This document shows, in pieces, positions 34,636-42,869 of a DNA stretch of 64,000 nt (positions within the stretch are counted from its first letter, which is position 1; each line of letters begins with the position of its first letter). The translations under genes and the position numbers were made by a program. The stretch spans positions 62,001-126,000 of the forward strand of contig JAXGWH010000001.1 in assembly GCA_040773385.1 (NCBI GenBank), in the 5' to 3' direction. The notes beneath the pieces are model-generated. The model ran no database searches. It was not told where the DNA came from and was given only the letters and a program-made list of their open reading frames with translations. Source of the DNA: Aeriscardovia sp040773385. Its GTDB lineage: Bacteria; Actinomycetota; Actinomycetes; Actinomycetales; Bifidobacteriaceae.

Positions 34636-35766
34636 ATGCCAGCTGTAGGAGAGGTGCATCCCCGTCGGATGACCGTCGATGATCTCGTGCGCCGCTTCGG
34701 CGTGGGGGCGGATGCCGATTCGGCGGAGGTGACGTTCACCTCCATCGCACGCCACAGCGGCGATGTGCGGCCGGGATGCCTGTTCGTCCCGGAGCCGGCC
34801 GAGCAGGACGTGCCGGCCTGCCGCGCCGCGCTGCTCAACGGGGCGTATGCGATCCTTCTGCCCTCAGGCGGGCGGTATCGCCAGCTTGCCCAGGTGGGCC
34901 TGCCGATCCTGACGGTCAAGGACCAGTCGGCCGCGGTGGGGCCCATCGCCGCCTATCTCAACGGTGACCCGTCGAAGGCGATCGCCGTGTTCGTCGTCGA
35001 GGGCCCGCGGTGCGACGCCATCGCCCGGCGTCTGGGGGGACTGCTGCACCATCTGGGAAACCCTGTCGGTCTCGTCGTCTCGGACGGCGCGAGCAGTCTC
35101 GGCCGGCCGCTGGACACCCACGGTGTGCTCAACGGGGCCCGTCTGCAGTTTCTCGAGGCGATCATGGCCGAGGACGGGGTGACGGCGCTCGTCATCGCCG
35201 CCAGCCATGCCATCCTCGATCCGGACGCCCTCGCCGGCACGCAGATCGACGTGCTTTTTGAGCCTGACAGCCAGACCGGGAATAAGGTAGGAGAACAAGG
35301 AGAACAAAAAGCGGCACCGAAGGGCGGGCATGTTCCCGCCCATGATACGGACGAGGGGCATGCCGACGCGCGGACACGTGATGACACCCGCTCGCTGCCG
35401 TCTGTGGGCCCGTCAACGGACGCCGCTTCGCACGGTCCTGTCTTCGGTGCCCGGCTGCCGGTTTCCGCCTGCATCTCCGCCTCGCCGGCCGATGCGACGG
35501 ACCCGCGCTTCGATGCCGTGCGACCGGTGCTTGACTTTGATCCGGTGACGGCCTCCGCGCTGCAGATGGCCGTCGATGCCGGAATATCCGTCGAGGCGAT
35601 CGCCCGCGCCGAACGCGTCGCCCGTGAGTTCGAACCACAGCAGGACGGGAACGGTCCGTCCGACGGTCATGACAGCGGGACATCTGCCGCGGCAGACCGG
35701 GCGGCGGCACCGCAGGAGGACCGCGACGGCAGGGCCGCAGACACCACACAGGAGGCTTCGCAATGA
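34636..35766 (+). CDS. MurE-like protein lacking the ATP-binding loop (probable pseudoenzyme)
   Basis: The gene occupies the murE slot between ftsI and murF. Residues ~30-115 read like MurE domain 1 (TSIARHSGDVRPGCLFV ... ALLNGAYAILLP ... ILTVKDQSAAVGPIAAYLNGDPSK). Where MurE has GITGTxGKTTT this protein has FVVEGPRCDAIA (119-130), so the P-loop lysine and threonines are gone. The next helix and strand still align (LGGLLHHLGNPVGLV). Later GVTALVIAASHAI (181-193) matches MurE's GVxxVVMEVSSHAL but without the glutamate. After ~212 the chain is low-complexity, then FDPVTASALQMAVDAGISVEAIARAERVAREFE. Total 376 residues against ~500 for MurE. GGGGAGG precedes the ATG by 4 bases; the frame is intact. 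The origin from MurE is inferred by eye. A true murE must lie elsewhere. Confidence 0.75.
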   Translation: MPAVGEVHPRRMTVDDLVRRFGVGADADSAEVTFTSIARHSGDVRPGCLFVPEPAEQDVPACRAALLNGAYAILLPSGGRYRQLAQVGLPILTVKDQSAAVGPIAAYLNGDPSKAIAVFVVEGPRCDAIARRLGGLLHHLGNPVGLVVSDGASSLGRPLDTHGVLNGARLQFLEAIMAEDGVTALVIAASHAILDPDALAGTQIDVLFEPDSQTGNKVGEQGEQKAAPKGGHVPAHDTDEGHADARTRDDTRSLPSVGPSTDAASHGPVFGARLPVSACISASPADATDPRFDAVRPVLDFDPVTASALQMAVDAGISVEAIARAERVAREFEPQQDGNGPSDGHDSGTSAAADRAAAPQEDRDGRAADTTQEASQ

Positions 35767-37316
35767 TCGAGATGGGTATCGACGAGGTCAACCGTACCGT
35801 CGACGGCACGCTTGTCACGGGGCGGGAGCCCGTCGACATCGACGCGCTGCGCGTGCGGGAGGTCCATTCGGACTCGCGCATCACCGCGCACGACGGCCTG
35901 TTCGTCGCCATCCGGGGCGAGAGGGTCGACGGCCATGACTTCCTTGGCAAGGCCGCGGACAACGGCTATACGGCGGCGCTCGTCGACCATGAGGTGGAGG
36001 GGGCCCCGCTTCTGCAGATCCTCGTGCCCGACACGGTGGCCGCCCTCCAAAAACTCGCCCGGCACAATATCGACCGTCGCCGCGCGCTGCGCCGCCCGTT
36101 CACCCTCGTCGGCATCACCGGCTCGGTGGGCAAGACGACGACCAAGGACCTCACACGGGCGCTGCTCTCCCATTCCGCGCCCACCGTCGCACCCGAGGGT
36201 TCGCGCAACAACGACATCGGGCTTCCTCTCACGGCCCTCGAGGTGGGGGAGGACACGCGCTATTTCGTCGCAGAGATGGGCGCCAACAAAATCGGGGACA
36301 TCGCCCGCCTCACCCGTGTCGCACCCCCTGATGTGGCGGTCGAGCTGCGCGTCGGCACCGCCCACATCGGACAGTTCGGCTCGCGCGAGAACATCTTCAT
36401 CGCCAAATCCGAGCTCGTCGAGGCGCTCGGCCCGGACGGCATCGCGCTGCTCAACTCCGACGACGAGCGTGTGGTCCGTATGGCCGGTCGGACGAAGGCC
36501 GGCACCCTCCTCTGGTTCGGGCTGCATGAGCAGGAAGGCCGGCATCTGACCGTCACCGCAAAGGACGTCTCGACCGACGACTTCGACCGTGCCATCTTCA
36601 CCCTCGTCATTGAGGGGCATGAGGCCGGCCGCGTCCGTCTGCCGATGGCAGGGCGGCACCATGTGATCAACGCCCTCGCGGCGGCGAGCGTGGCGCATGC
36701 ACTCGGACTGGAGGACCAGGACATCGTCACCGTGCTCAACTCGCATGTGCGCCTGTCCCCGCACCGCATGCATGTGGCCGACTCGCCCGCGGCGCCGGGG
36801 CTGCTCGTCATCGACGACACATACAACGCCAACCTCGACTCGATGGGCGCAGGCCTCGCCGCGCTGAAGGCGCTGGGCGGCAAGGGTGCTTGGCGTGTGG
36901 CCGTGCTCGGCCCGATGCTCGAACTGGGGGACGAGGGTGACGCCCTCCACCACAAGGTGGGGGCGATCGCCGCCTCTGATGCCGATGAGCTGATCGCCGT
37001 GCGGATCCCCTCTGATCCCTCGTGCGACCGGCTCGCCGAGCAGTATGCGGCCGGGTTCGGCTCCGTGTCGGCCGATGCGCCGGTGCGGGTCGTCGCCGAT
37101 ATCGACGAGGCCCGTCAGTCGCTGGTCGACACCGCACGGCGGCACGGGCACACCGTCGCACTGCTCAAAGGCTCCCTCGGCGCGGGTCTCGAGCCGCTGG
37201 CCGACAGTCTGCTCGCGCAGGCCGGTCCGGGGAATATGACGAATACCGCGTCTCATACGGATAAACCGGCCGGCACACCGGCCGCCGACGACCATCAGGA
37301 GGATCAGGATCGATGA
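35763..37316 (+). CDS. murF: UDP-MurNAc-tripeptide D-Ala-D-Ala ligase MurF
   Basis: Adds D-Ala-D-Ala to the UDP-MurNAc tripeptide, the last cytoplasmic peptide step. The 517-residue protein has the MurF N-terminal domain (VREVHSDSRITAHDGLFVAIRGERVDGHDF), the ATP loop GITGSVGKTTTKD (about 117-129), GSRNNDIGLPLTAL, EMGANKIGDIARL, and DDTYNANLDSMGAGLAAL in the C-terminal domain. The ATG overlaps the stop of the MurE-like gene (ATGA), so the two are translationally coupled. Confidence 0.97.
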   Translation: MIEMGIDEVNRTVDGTLVTGREPVDIDALRVREVHSDSRITAHDGLFVAIRGERVDGHDFLGKAADNGYTAALVDHEVEGAPLLQILVPDTVAALQKLARHNIDRRRALRRPFTLVGITGSVGKTTTKDLTRALLSHSAPTVAPEGSRNNDIGLPLTALEVGEDTRYFVAEMGANKIGDIARLTRVAPPDVAVELRVGTAHIGQFGSRENIFIAKSELVEALGPDGIALLNSDDERVVRMAGRTKAGTLLWFGLHEQEGRHLTVTAKDVSTDDFDRAIFTLVIEGHEAGRVRLPMAGRHHVINALAAASVAHALGLEDQDIVTVLNSHVRLSPHRMHVADSPAAPGLLVIDDTYNANLDSMGAGLAALKALGGKGAWRVAVLGPMLELGDEGDALHHKVGAIAASDADELIAVRIPSDPSCDRLAEQYAAGFGSVSADAPVRVVADIDEARQSLVDTARRHGHTVALLKGSLGAGLEPLADSLLAQAGPGNMTNTASHTDKPAGTPAADDHQEDQDR

Positions 37317-38416
37317 AGGCGCTTATTCTGGCCGTCGCCGTCTCACTGCTGAGCTCGTTCATTCTCACGCCGCTGACCATCCGTGTGGTGCACAAGCTGC
37401 ACTATGGCCAGTACATCCGGCAGGACGGGCCGAAGTCGCATCTGCTCAAGCGCGGCACGCCCACGCTCGGCGGCGTCGCCATCATTTTGTCGACGGTGCT
37501 GGGCTGGCTTGCCTCAGTCATCTACCGCAACGTGTGCTATGGGATGGTGCCCTCCACCTCGGCCATCCTGGTCCTGTGCTCGATGGTCGCCTTCGGCGGG
37601 CTGGGATTTGTGGACGACTTTCTCAAGGTGCACAAAAAGCGCAACCTCGGTCTGACCGTCCATGCCAAGCTCATCGGCCAGTTCCTCATCGCCAGCATCT
37701 GGGCGGTCCTTGCCGTATTGCTGCCGTCCAACTCGCCGTTCCCCACGGCCAACATGTCGATCGCCTGGATCGAGCGGCCGTGGATCCGTCTTGATTTCGC
37801 CGGACGGGTGCTGGGCATCATCCTCTTCATCATCTGGATGAACTTCCTCTTTGCCGCCTGGACGAACGCCATCAACCTCACCGACGGGCTCGACGGCCTC
37901 GCCTCGGGCACCTCGATCGCCGCGTTCTGCGCCTTGGGCCTCATCGCCTTCTGGCAGAACTATCATCAGGCGGGCTCGCACGCCGAGGGCATGAAGTACA
38001 CCGTCTCCGACCCGCAGGATCTGGCCATCATCGCCGCGTGCGTGGTCGCCGCCTGCTTCGGGTTCCTCTGGTTCAACACCAACCCGGCCCAGATCTTCAT
38101 GGGTGACACCGGCTCGCTCGCCCTGGGCGGCCTCTTCGCCGCGATGAGCGTGCAGATGCACATCGAGCTGCTCGCCGTGATCATCGGCGGCCTGTTCGTG
38201 CTCGAGACCGTCTCGGACGTCGTGCAGGTGGGCGTGTTCCACTTCTTCCACAAGCGCGTGTTCAAGATGGCGCCGCTGCATCATCACTTCGAGCTGTCCG
38301 GCTGGCAGGAGAACACCACTGTCGTCCGATTCTGGATGATCGAGGCGCTCTTCGCCGCCGCGGGCGTCGTCCTCTTCTATCTCGACTGGCTCATCCGCTC
38401 CGGGCAGCTGGGCTGA
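37313..38416 (+). CDS. mraY: Phospho-MurNAc-pentapeptide transferase MraY
   Basis: Integral membrane enzyme making lipid I from UDP-MurNAc-pentapeptide and undecaprenyl phosphate. About ten hydrophobic segments over 367 residues. Family motifs: GPKSHLLKRGTPTLGG near residue 40, the Mg-binding aspartates in GFVDDFLKV, NLTDGLDGLASG, FLWFNTNPAQIFMGDTGSLALGG, and the histidine motif MAPLHHHFELSGW. The ATG overlaps the murF stop (ATGA). Confidence 0.98.
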   Translation: MKALILAVAVSLLSSFILTPLTIRVVHKLHYGQYIRQDGPKSHLLKRGTPTLGGVAIILSTVLGWLASVIYRNVCYGMVPSTSAILVLCSMVAFGGLGFVDDFLKVHKKRNLGLTVHAKLIGQFLIASIWAVLAVLLPSNSPFPTANMSIAWIERPWIRLDFAGRVLGIILFIIWMNFLFAAWTNAINLTDGLDGLASGTSIAAFCALGLIAFWQNYHQAGSHAEGMKYTVSDPQDLAIIAACVVAACFGFLWFNTNPAQIFMGDTGSLALGGLFAAMSVQMHIELLAVIIGGLFVLETVSDVVQVGVFHFFHKRVFKMAPLHHHFELSGWQENTTVVRFWMIEALFAAAGVVLFYLDWLIRSGQLG

Positions 38417-38441
38417 AACCGGGTCAAGGAAAGGAAAAGAC

Positions 38442-40040
38442 ATGGACACGCAGGAAACAGACACTTCGAAACGGATCATGATCGGCGGACAGGATTTCAC
38501 CGGCCTCACCGTCCTCGTCGCCGGGCTCGGCCTGTCCGGCAGAGGCGTGGTCGACGTGCTGCATGACCACGGCGTGCATGTCCTGACCCTTGATGACGGC
38601 AAAAGGGACGCCGACCTGCGCTCAGACTCGGACATCGACTGGGAGGGGGTCGATCTGCTCATCGTCTCACCGGTCTTCCCGCCCACGACCGGTTTTGTCC
38701 TCGCCGCCCAGAAAGCCGGCGTGCCGGTATGGAGCGAGATCGAGTTCGCCTGGCGCACGCGCACGGACAGGAAGGACGCGCCCGCGCCCGCGCCGTGGAT
38801 CGGCGTGACCGGCACGGACGGCAAGACCACCACCACCGAGATGGCCGCCGCCATGCTGGAGGCGGACGGGCGGACGGCACCCGCCGTGGGCAACATCGGC
38901 GTCAGCGCCAGCCGCGCCGTCCAGGACCCCTCCGCCGACGACTTCGTGGTGGAGCTGTCCAGTTTCGCCCTGCATTTCACGCACAGCCTTGCCCTGGACG
39001 TGGCCGTGTGGACGAACGTCTCGCCTGACCATCTCGACTGGCACGGCGGGTTCGACAACTATGCGCGCGACAAATCCACCGTCTTCCGTGACGCGCGCCG
39101 CGCCATCCTCTTCAACGCCGACGACCGCGTCGTCTCCCGCTATGCCACCCGCGCCCGCACGCAGCCCGGCTGTCGGCGCGTCGGCTTCACGCTCTCCGCC
39201 CCGCACAAAGGCCAGATCGGCGTCGACGGCGGCTGGATCGTCGACCGCGCCGGGCTTTCCGAGGGGGCCACTGACATCCAGGACGGCCGTGTGGTGCGGC
39301 TCGCCGTGTTCTCCGACGCGCTCAAACGCGGCGATGGCACGGTGTTCCCGCACCTGCTCGCCGACGCGCTCGCCGCCGTGGGGGCGGCGCTGGCGATGGG
39401 TGTGTCCGGTGACGCCATCCGCCGCGCACTGGCCAACTTTGTGCCGGACCCGCACCGCCTCCAGCTTGTGGCGCGCTACAAGGCGCCCGGTGTACGGGCG
39501 GAGAGCCGCGCCGTGCGCTTCATCGACGATTCCAAGGCCACCGACATCCTCGCCAGCCAGGCGTCCCTGTCCGCCTTCCCCGACAAATCCGTGCTGTGGA
39601 TCTGCGGGGGGCTTGCCAAAGGGGCCACGTTCGGCAAGCTGCTGCGCCAGTACGGAAAGAAGATCAAGGCAGCGGCGATCATCGGCAAGGACCGGTCACC
39701 GTTCGTCGAGGCGTTTGATGACGACGCCCCGGACGTGCCCTACGCGCAGATCCTCGCCGATGACGGGACCGAGGCACTGAGGCAGTCGATCGAGACGCTC
39801 ATGGACCGTGCCGAGCCCGGTGACGTGGTGCTACTCGCCCCGGCCGCCGCCTCCATGGACCAGTTTCCCAATTACGTGGTGCGCGGTGACATCTTCGCAC
39901 GTCTTGCCCGCCAGTGGGTCGACGACCATTCCGACGCCTCTGAGGCGCACAAGGCGCACAATGACGGTGGCAGTGACGGTGACGGTGATACGACGGGCCG
40001 CACGGACGTCTCCTCGGAGAGCGTATGGCGCGGCAGGTGA
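38442..40040 (+). CDS. murD: UDP-MurNAc-L-Ala D-glutamate ligase MurD
   Basis: Adds D-Glu to UDP-MurNAc-L-Ala. Of 532 residues, the N-terminal domain (VLVAGLGLSGRGVVDVL) binds the UDP moiety. The ATP loop is GVTGTDGKTTTTEM (about 121-134), with VELSSFALHF and the WTNVSPDHLDWH motif following. FIDDSKATDILASQASL lies in the C-terminal domain. It is longer than the usual ~450-490 residues, with an alanine/proline insert before the ATP loop and a Gly/Asp/Ser tail. AAGGAAAGG precedes the ATG, 25 bp after mraY. The end overlaps ftsW by 16 bp. Confidence 0.97.
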   Translation: MDTQETDTSKRIMIGGQDFTGLTVLVAGLGLSGRGVVDVLHDHGVHVLTLDDGKRDADLRSDSDIDWEGVDLLIVSPVFPPTTGFVLAAQKAGVPVWSEIEFAWRTRTDRKDAPAPAPWIGVTGTDGKTTTTEMAAAMLEADGRTAPAVGNIGVSASRAVQDPSADDFVVELSSFALHFTHSLALDVAVWTNVSPDHLDWHGGFDNYARDKSTVFRDARRAILFNADDRVVSRYATRARTQPGCRRVGFTLSAPHKGQIGVDGGWIVDRAGLSEGATDIQDGRVVRLAVFSDALKRGDGTVFPHLLADALAAVGAALAMGVSGDAIRRALANFVPDPHRLQLVARYKAPGVRAESRAVRFIDDSKATDILASQASLSAFPDKSVLWICGGLAKGATFGKLLRQYGKKIKAAAIIGKDRSPFVEAFDDDAPDVPYAQILADDGTEALRQSIETLMDRAEPGDVVLLAPAAASMDQFPNYVVRGDIFARLARQWVDDHSDASEAHKAHNDGGSDGDGDTTGRTDVSSESVWRGR

Positions 40041-41575
40041 GATCCTCCTCCGACGGCGGCACGTCGCGCGGGTCCTCCTTCCAGCGCCCGAGCCTGTCGG
40101 AGCGCCGGGAGCAGCGTCGTCGCAAGAGCCAGGAGCAGCGGCTGCGAGACTCCATCATCACGTCCGCGGGTGTTCGACGTATCAGCGACATCGATGCCGA
40201 CCGGCCCGTCCGCCGCCCGCGCAGGGGGCTTCTGGCGAGCATGCGCGACCCCGTGATCTGCTACTACAGTTTCATCATCTGTGTCGCCCTGCTGCTCATC
40301 CTCGGTATCGTGATGGTGTTCTCCTCCTCGTCGGTCGACCTCATCGCGGCGGGCCAGTCACCGTATTCCAAAGTCATCCGCCAGTGTCTCTTCGCCTTCG
40401 TCGGTGTGGTGTTCGCCGTCATGGCCGCCCATATTGATGTGGACGCCTACCGTCACGGTTCGTTCTTCTTCTTCCTCATCACCCTGTGCCTGCAGGGTCT
40501 CACCCTCACCCAGCTGGGGGCCTCGGCCGGCGGCAACTCGGGCTGGCTCGTGATCGGCCCGGTCAGCTTCCAGCCGGCGGAACTGCTCAAACTCTCGTTG
40601 TGCCTGTGGATGCCGTCGACCATCGTCGCCTCGCGCAACGCCCGACGTTACGGACGGGGCTTCATCGAGCAGCTCAAGCCCTTCTCGATCGCGCTGATCG
40701 GCCTCATCGCGGCCTTCGGTCTCGTCATGGCCGGCAAGGACCTCGGCACGGGTATCATCATCCTCGTCATCGGTGGGATCGCCCTGCTGTGCGGAGGGAT
40801 CGACACACGTCTCATGGCCGGGGGTATCGCTGTTGTGGCGACAGCCGTCATCAGCGTCTTCGTCACCGGTTCGGGTAACAGGATGGACCGTATCCGCGCG
40901 CTCCTGTCGCACTGCCAGAGCGCCGACGACAAGCTCGGTGTCTGCTATCAGGTGATCCATGGCCGTTACGCGCTCGCCTCGGGCGGTTTCTTCGGTCTCG
41001 GGCTGGGTGCCTCTCGCGAGAAATGGAGTTATCTGCCCGAGGCGCAGAACGATTTCATCTTTGCCGTCATCGGGGAGGAGCTCGGTTTCGTCGGTGCGTT
41101 TCTTGTCATCCTCGCCTTCGCTCTCATCGCCTGGTTCCTGGGCAGGGTGGCATGGCAGATGCGCCCTCCCGCCGTCCCGGCGACGACCGCCGCGGCGAAG
41201 GACACCGATATCCGGCGTCAGTATGCCCGGCTCGTCCTCATCTGCATCCTGGGATGGATCTGTTTCCAGGCGTTCATCAATATCCTGGTCGTCCTGCAGA
41301 TACTGCCTGTCATGGGTGTGCCGCTGCCGTTCGTCTCCGCGGGCGGGACGGCGCTCATCGCTTGTCTGACGGCGAGCGGATCGGCGACGGCGATGATGCG
41401 CGAGCAGCCGGAGATTTCCGCGGTCTTCCCGGCCAGAAGCGCACGGCGCCGTCGTGCGGCCCGGACCGCGGGTAATATCAGGCCGGGTAAGAACGAACGG
41501 AGGGACCACACTGATGGCATCGGACACGACAGACGGAATGGCAGGGTCATCTCCGGCAGGAATTCCCGCGGCTGA
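40025..41575 (+). CDS. ftsW: Septal peptidoglycan polymerase FtsW
   Basis: SEDS-family glycosyltransferase that polymerises lipid II with FtsI. The 516-residue protein has a basic N-terminal tail (~70 residues), about ten membrane segments, and SEDS signatures: GGNSGWLVIGPVSFQPAE in an extracytoplasmic loop, AGKDLGTGIIIL, RYALASGGFFGLGLGAS, LPEAQNDFIFAVIGEELG and LPFVSAGGTALIA. The reading frame continues 62 bp into murG, giving a basic tail (about residues 460-516) with no membrane segment. GGAGAG precedes the ATG. Confidence 0.95.
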   Translation: MARQVRSSSDGGTSRGSSFQRPSLSERREQRRRKSQEQRLRDSIITSAGVRRISDIDADRPVRRPRRGLLASMRDPVICYYSFIICVALLLILGIVMVFSSSSVDLIAAGQSPYSKVIRQCLFAFVGVVFAVMAAHIDVDAYRHGSFFFFLITLCLQGLTLTQLGASAGGNSGWLVIGPVSFQPAELLKLSLCLWMPSTIVASRNARRYGRGFIEQLKPFSIALIGLIAAFGLVMAGKDLGTGIIILVIGGIALLCGGIDTRLMAGGIAVVATAVISVFVTGSGNRMDRIRALLSHCQSADDKLGVCYQVIHGRYALASGGFFGLGLGASREKWSYLPEAQNDFIFAVIGEELGFVGAFLVILAFALIAWFLGRVAWQMRPPAVPATTAAAKDTDIRRQYARLVLICILGWICFQAFINILVVLQILPVMGVPLPFVSAGGTALIACLTASGSATAMMREQPEISAVFPARSARRRRAARTAGNIRPGKNERRDHTDGIGHDRRNGRVISGRNSRG

Positions 41576-42869
41576 CGTTGCGACAGCGGCAGGCCGGGCG
41601 GCCCGTGCCGCCACGACCGGCAGGGATACCGGCACACAGGGCGCCTTTCCGGTGAGCATCGTCCTCGCCGGGGGAGGCACGGCCGGACACGTCAACCCGC
41701 TCCTGTCCATCGCGGACCAGATCAAGACCCGCCGCCCGCAGGCACGGATCCGTGTGATCGGAACGGCGGTCGGCCTCGAGGCGGACCTTGTGCCGCAGGC
41801 CGGCTATCCGCTCGAGACCATCGAAAAGGTGCCGTTCCCGCGCAGGATCAACAAGGCGGCCCTCGCCTTCCCGGGCAAATGGCGTGCCGAGGTGGCGAAG
41901 GTCAGGACGATCCTGGCCGACGCGCAGGCGGACGCCGTGGTGGGTGTCGGCGGCTATGCGGCCGCACCGGCTTACCGTGCCGCGCGCACGATGGGGCTTC
42001 CGCTCGTCCTTCATGAACAGAATGCGCGGGCAGGGCTGGCCAACAGGCTCGGCGCCCGATGGGCGGACTTCGTGGGAACCTCCTATGGGTCCACAGGGCT
42101 GCGGCCGGGCCGTCACACTGTCATCGAGCACGTCGGGCTGCCGCTGCGGCCGGCCATCGCCGATGCCTGCGGAAAGATTGCGGCAGACCCTGCCGCCGCC
42201 CGCCTCGACGCGGCGCATCGGCTCGGCCTCGACCCGGACCGTCCCGTCCTCTTCGTCACGGGCGGTTCGCTCGGCGCGGTCAGTCTCAACACCGCCGTCT
42301 CCGGCGCGGCACGGGATCTTCTGGACCGTGGTGTGCAGATCGTGCATCTGACCGGCAAGAAGCGGTCGCACCAGGTGCTCGACACCCTCGCCGGTGCCGG
42401 CCTGTCCTCCCAGGTGTGCGGGCTCGGCCCGGACAGCCATGGGGAGGGTGATTACCATCTGGCCGAATATTTTGAGCATATGGAGCTCGCCTACGCCTGC
42501 GCGGACCTCGTCGTCTGCCGCTCCGGGGCCGGGACGGTCTCGGAGATCGCCGCTCTCGGCGTGCCGGCCGTCTATGTGCCGCTGCCCATCGGCAACGGGG
42601 AGCAGCGTTTCAACGCCGAGCCGGTCGTCGCCGCCGGAGGGGGCCTGCTCGTGCCTGACGCCGATTTTGACGCGGTCTGGGTGCGGGAGCATGTGCCGGT
42701 CCTTCTGGAAGACGCGGACCGTCTCGCCTGCATGCGTCAGGCTGCCTTCTCTTGGGGCATCCGTGACGCGGCGGACAGGATGGCCGACAGGATCCTCGCT
42801 CTCGCCGATGCCTACTATGCGGCGCATCATGCGTCCGACACACACTCTTCGGAAGGAGAGGACCGATGA
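41514..42869 (+). CDS. murG: Lipid II synthase MurG
   Basis: UDP-GlcNAc transferase that turns lipid I into lipid II. The 451-residue protein has the GT-B start VSIVLAGGGTAGHVNPLLSIAD after a ~45-residue variable leader. Further motifs are VGVGGYAAAPAYRAAR, HEQNARAGLANRLGAR, FVTGGSLGAVSLNTAV and CRSGAGTVSEIAALGVPAVYVPLP. The ATG at 41514 is chosen because GGAGGG lies 9 bases upstream; a GTG at 41454 would add 20 residues with no such site. The start lies inside ftsW, giving a 62-bp overlap. Confidence 0.96.
   Translation: MASDTTDGMAGSSPAGIPAADVATAAGRAARAATTGRDTGTQGAFPVSIVLAGGGTAGHVNPLLSIADQIKTRRPQARIRVIGTAVGLEADLVPQAGYPLETIEKVPFPRRINKAALAFPGKWRAEVAKVRTILADAQADAVVGVGGYAAAPAYRAARTMGLPLVLHEQNARAGLANRLGARWADFVGTSYGSTGLRPGRHTVIEHVGLPLRPAIADACGKIAADPAAARLDAAHRLGLDPDRPVLFVTGGSLGAVSLNTAVSGAARDLLDRGVQIVHLTGKKRSHQVLDTLAGAGLSSQVCGLGPDSHGEGDYHLAEYFEHMELAYACADLVVCRSGAGTVSEIAALGVPAVYVPLPIGNGEQRFNAEPVVAAGGGLLVPDADFDAVWVREHVPVLLEDADRLACMRQAAFSWGIRDAADRMADRILALADAYYAAHHASDTHSSEGEDR

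Noticed and set aside
34636..35766. Functional murE
   Set aside because: The ATP-binding loop and catalytic glutamate are absent and the protein is about 120 residues short, so ligase activity is not expected.
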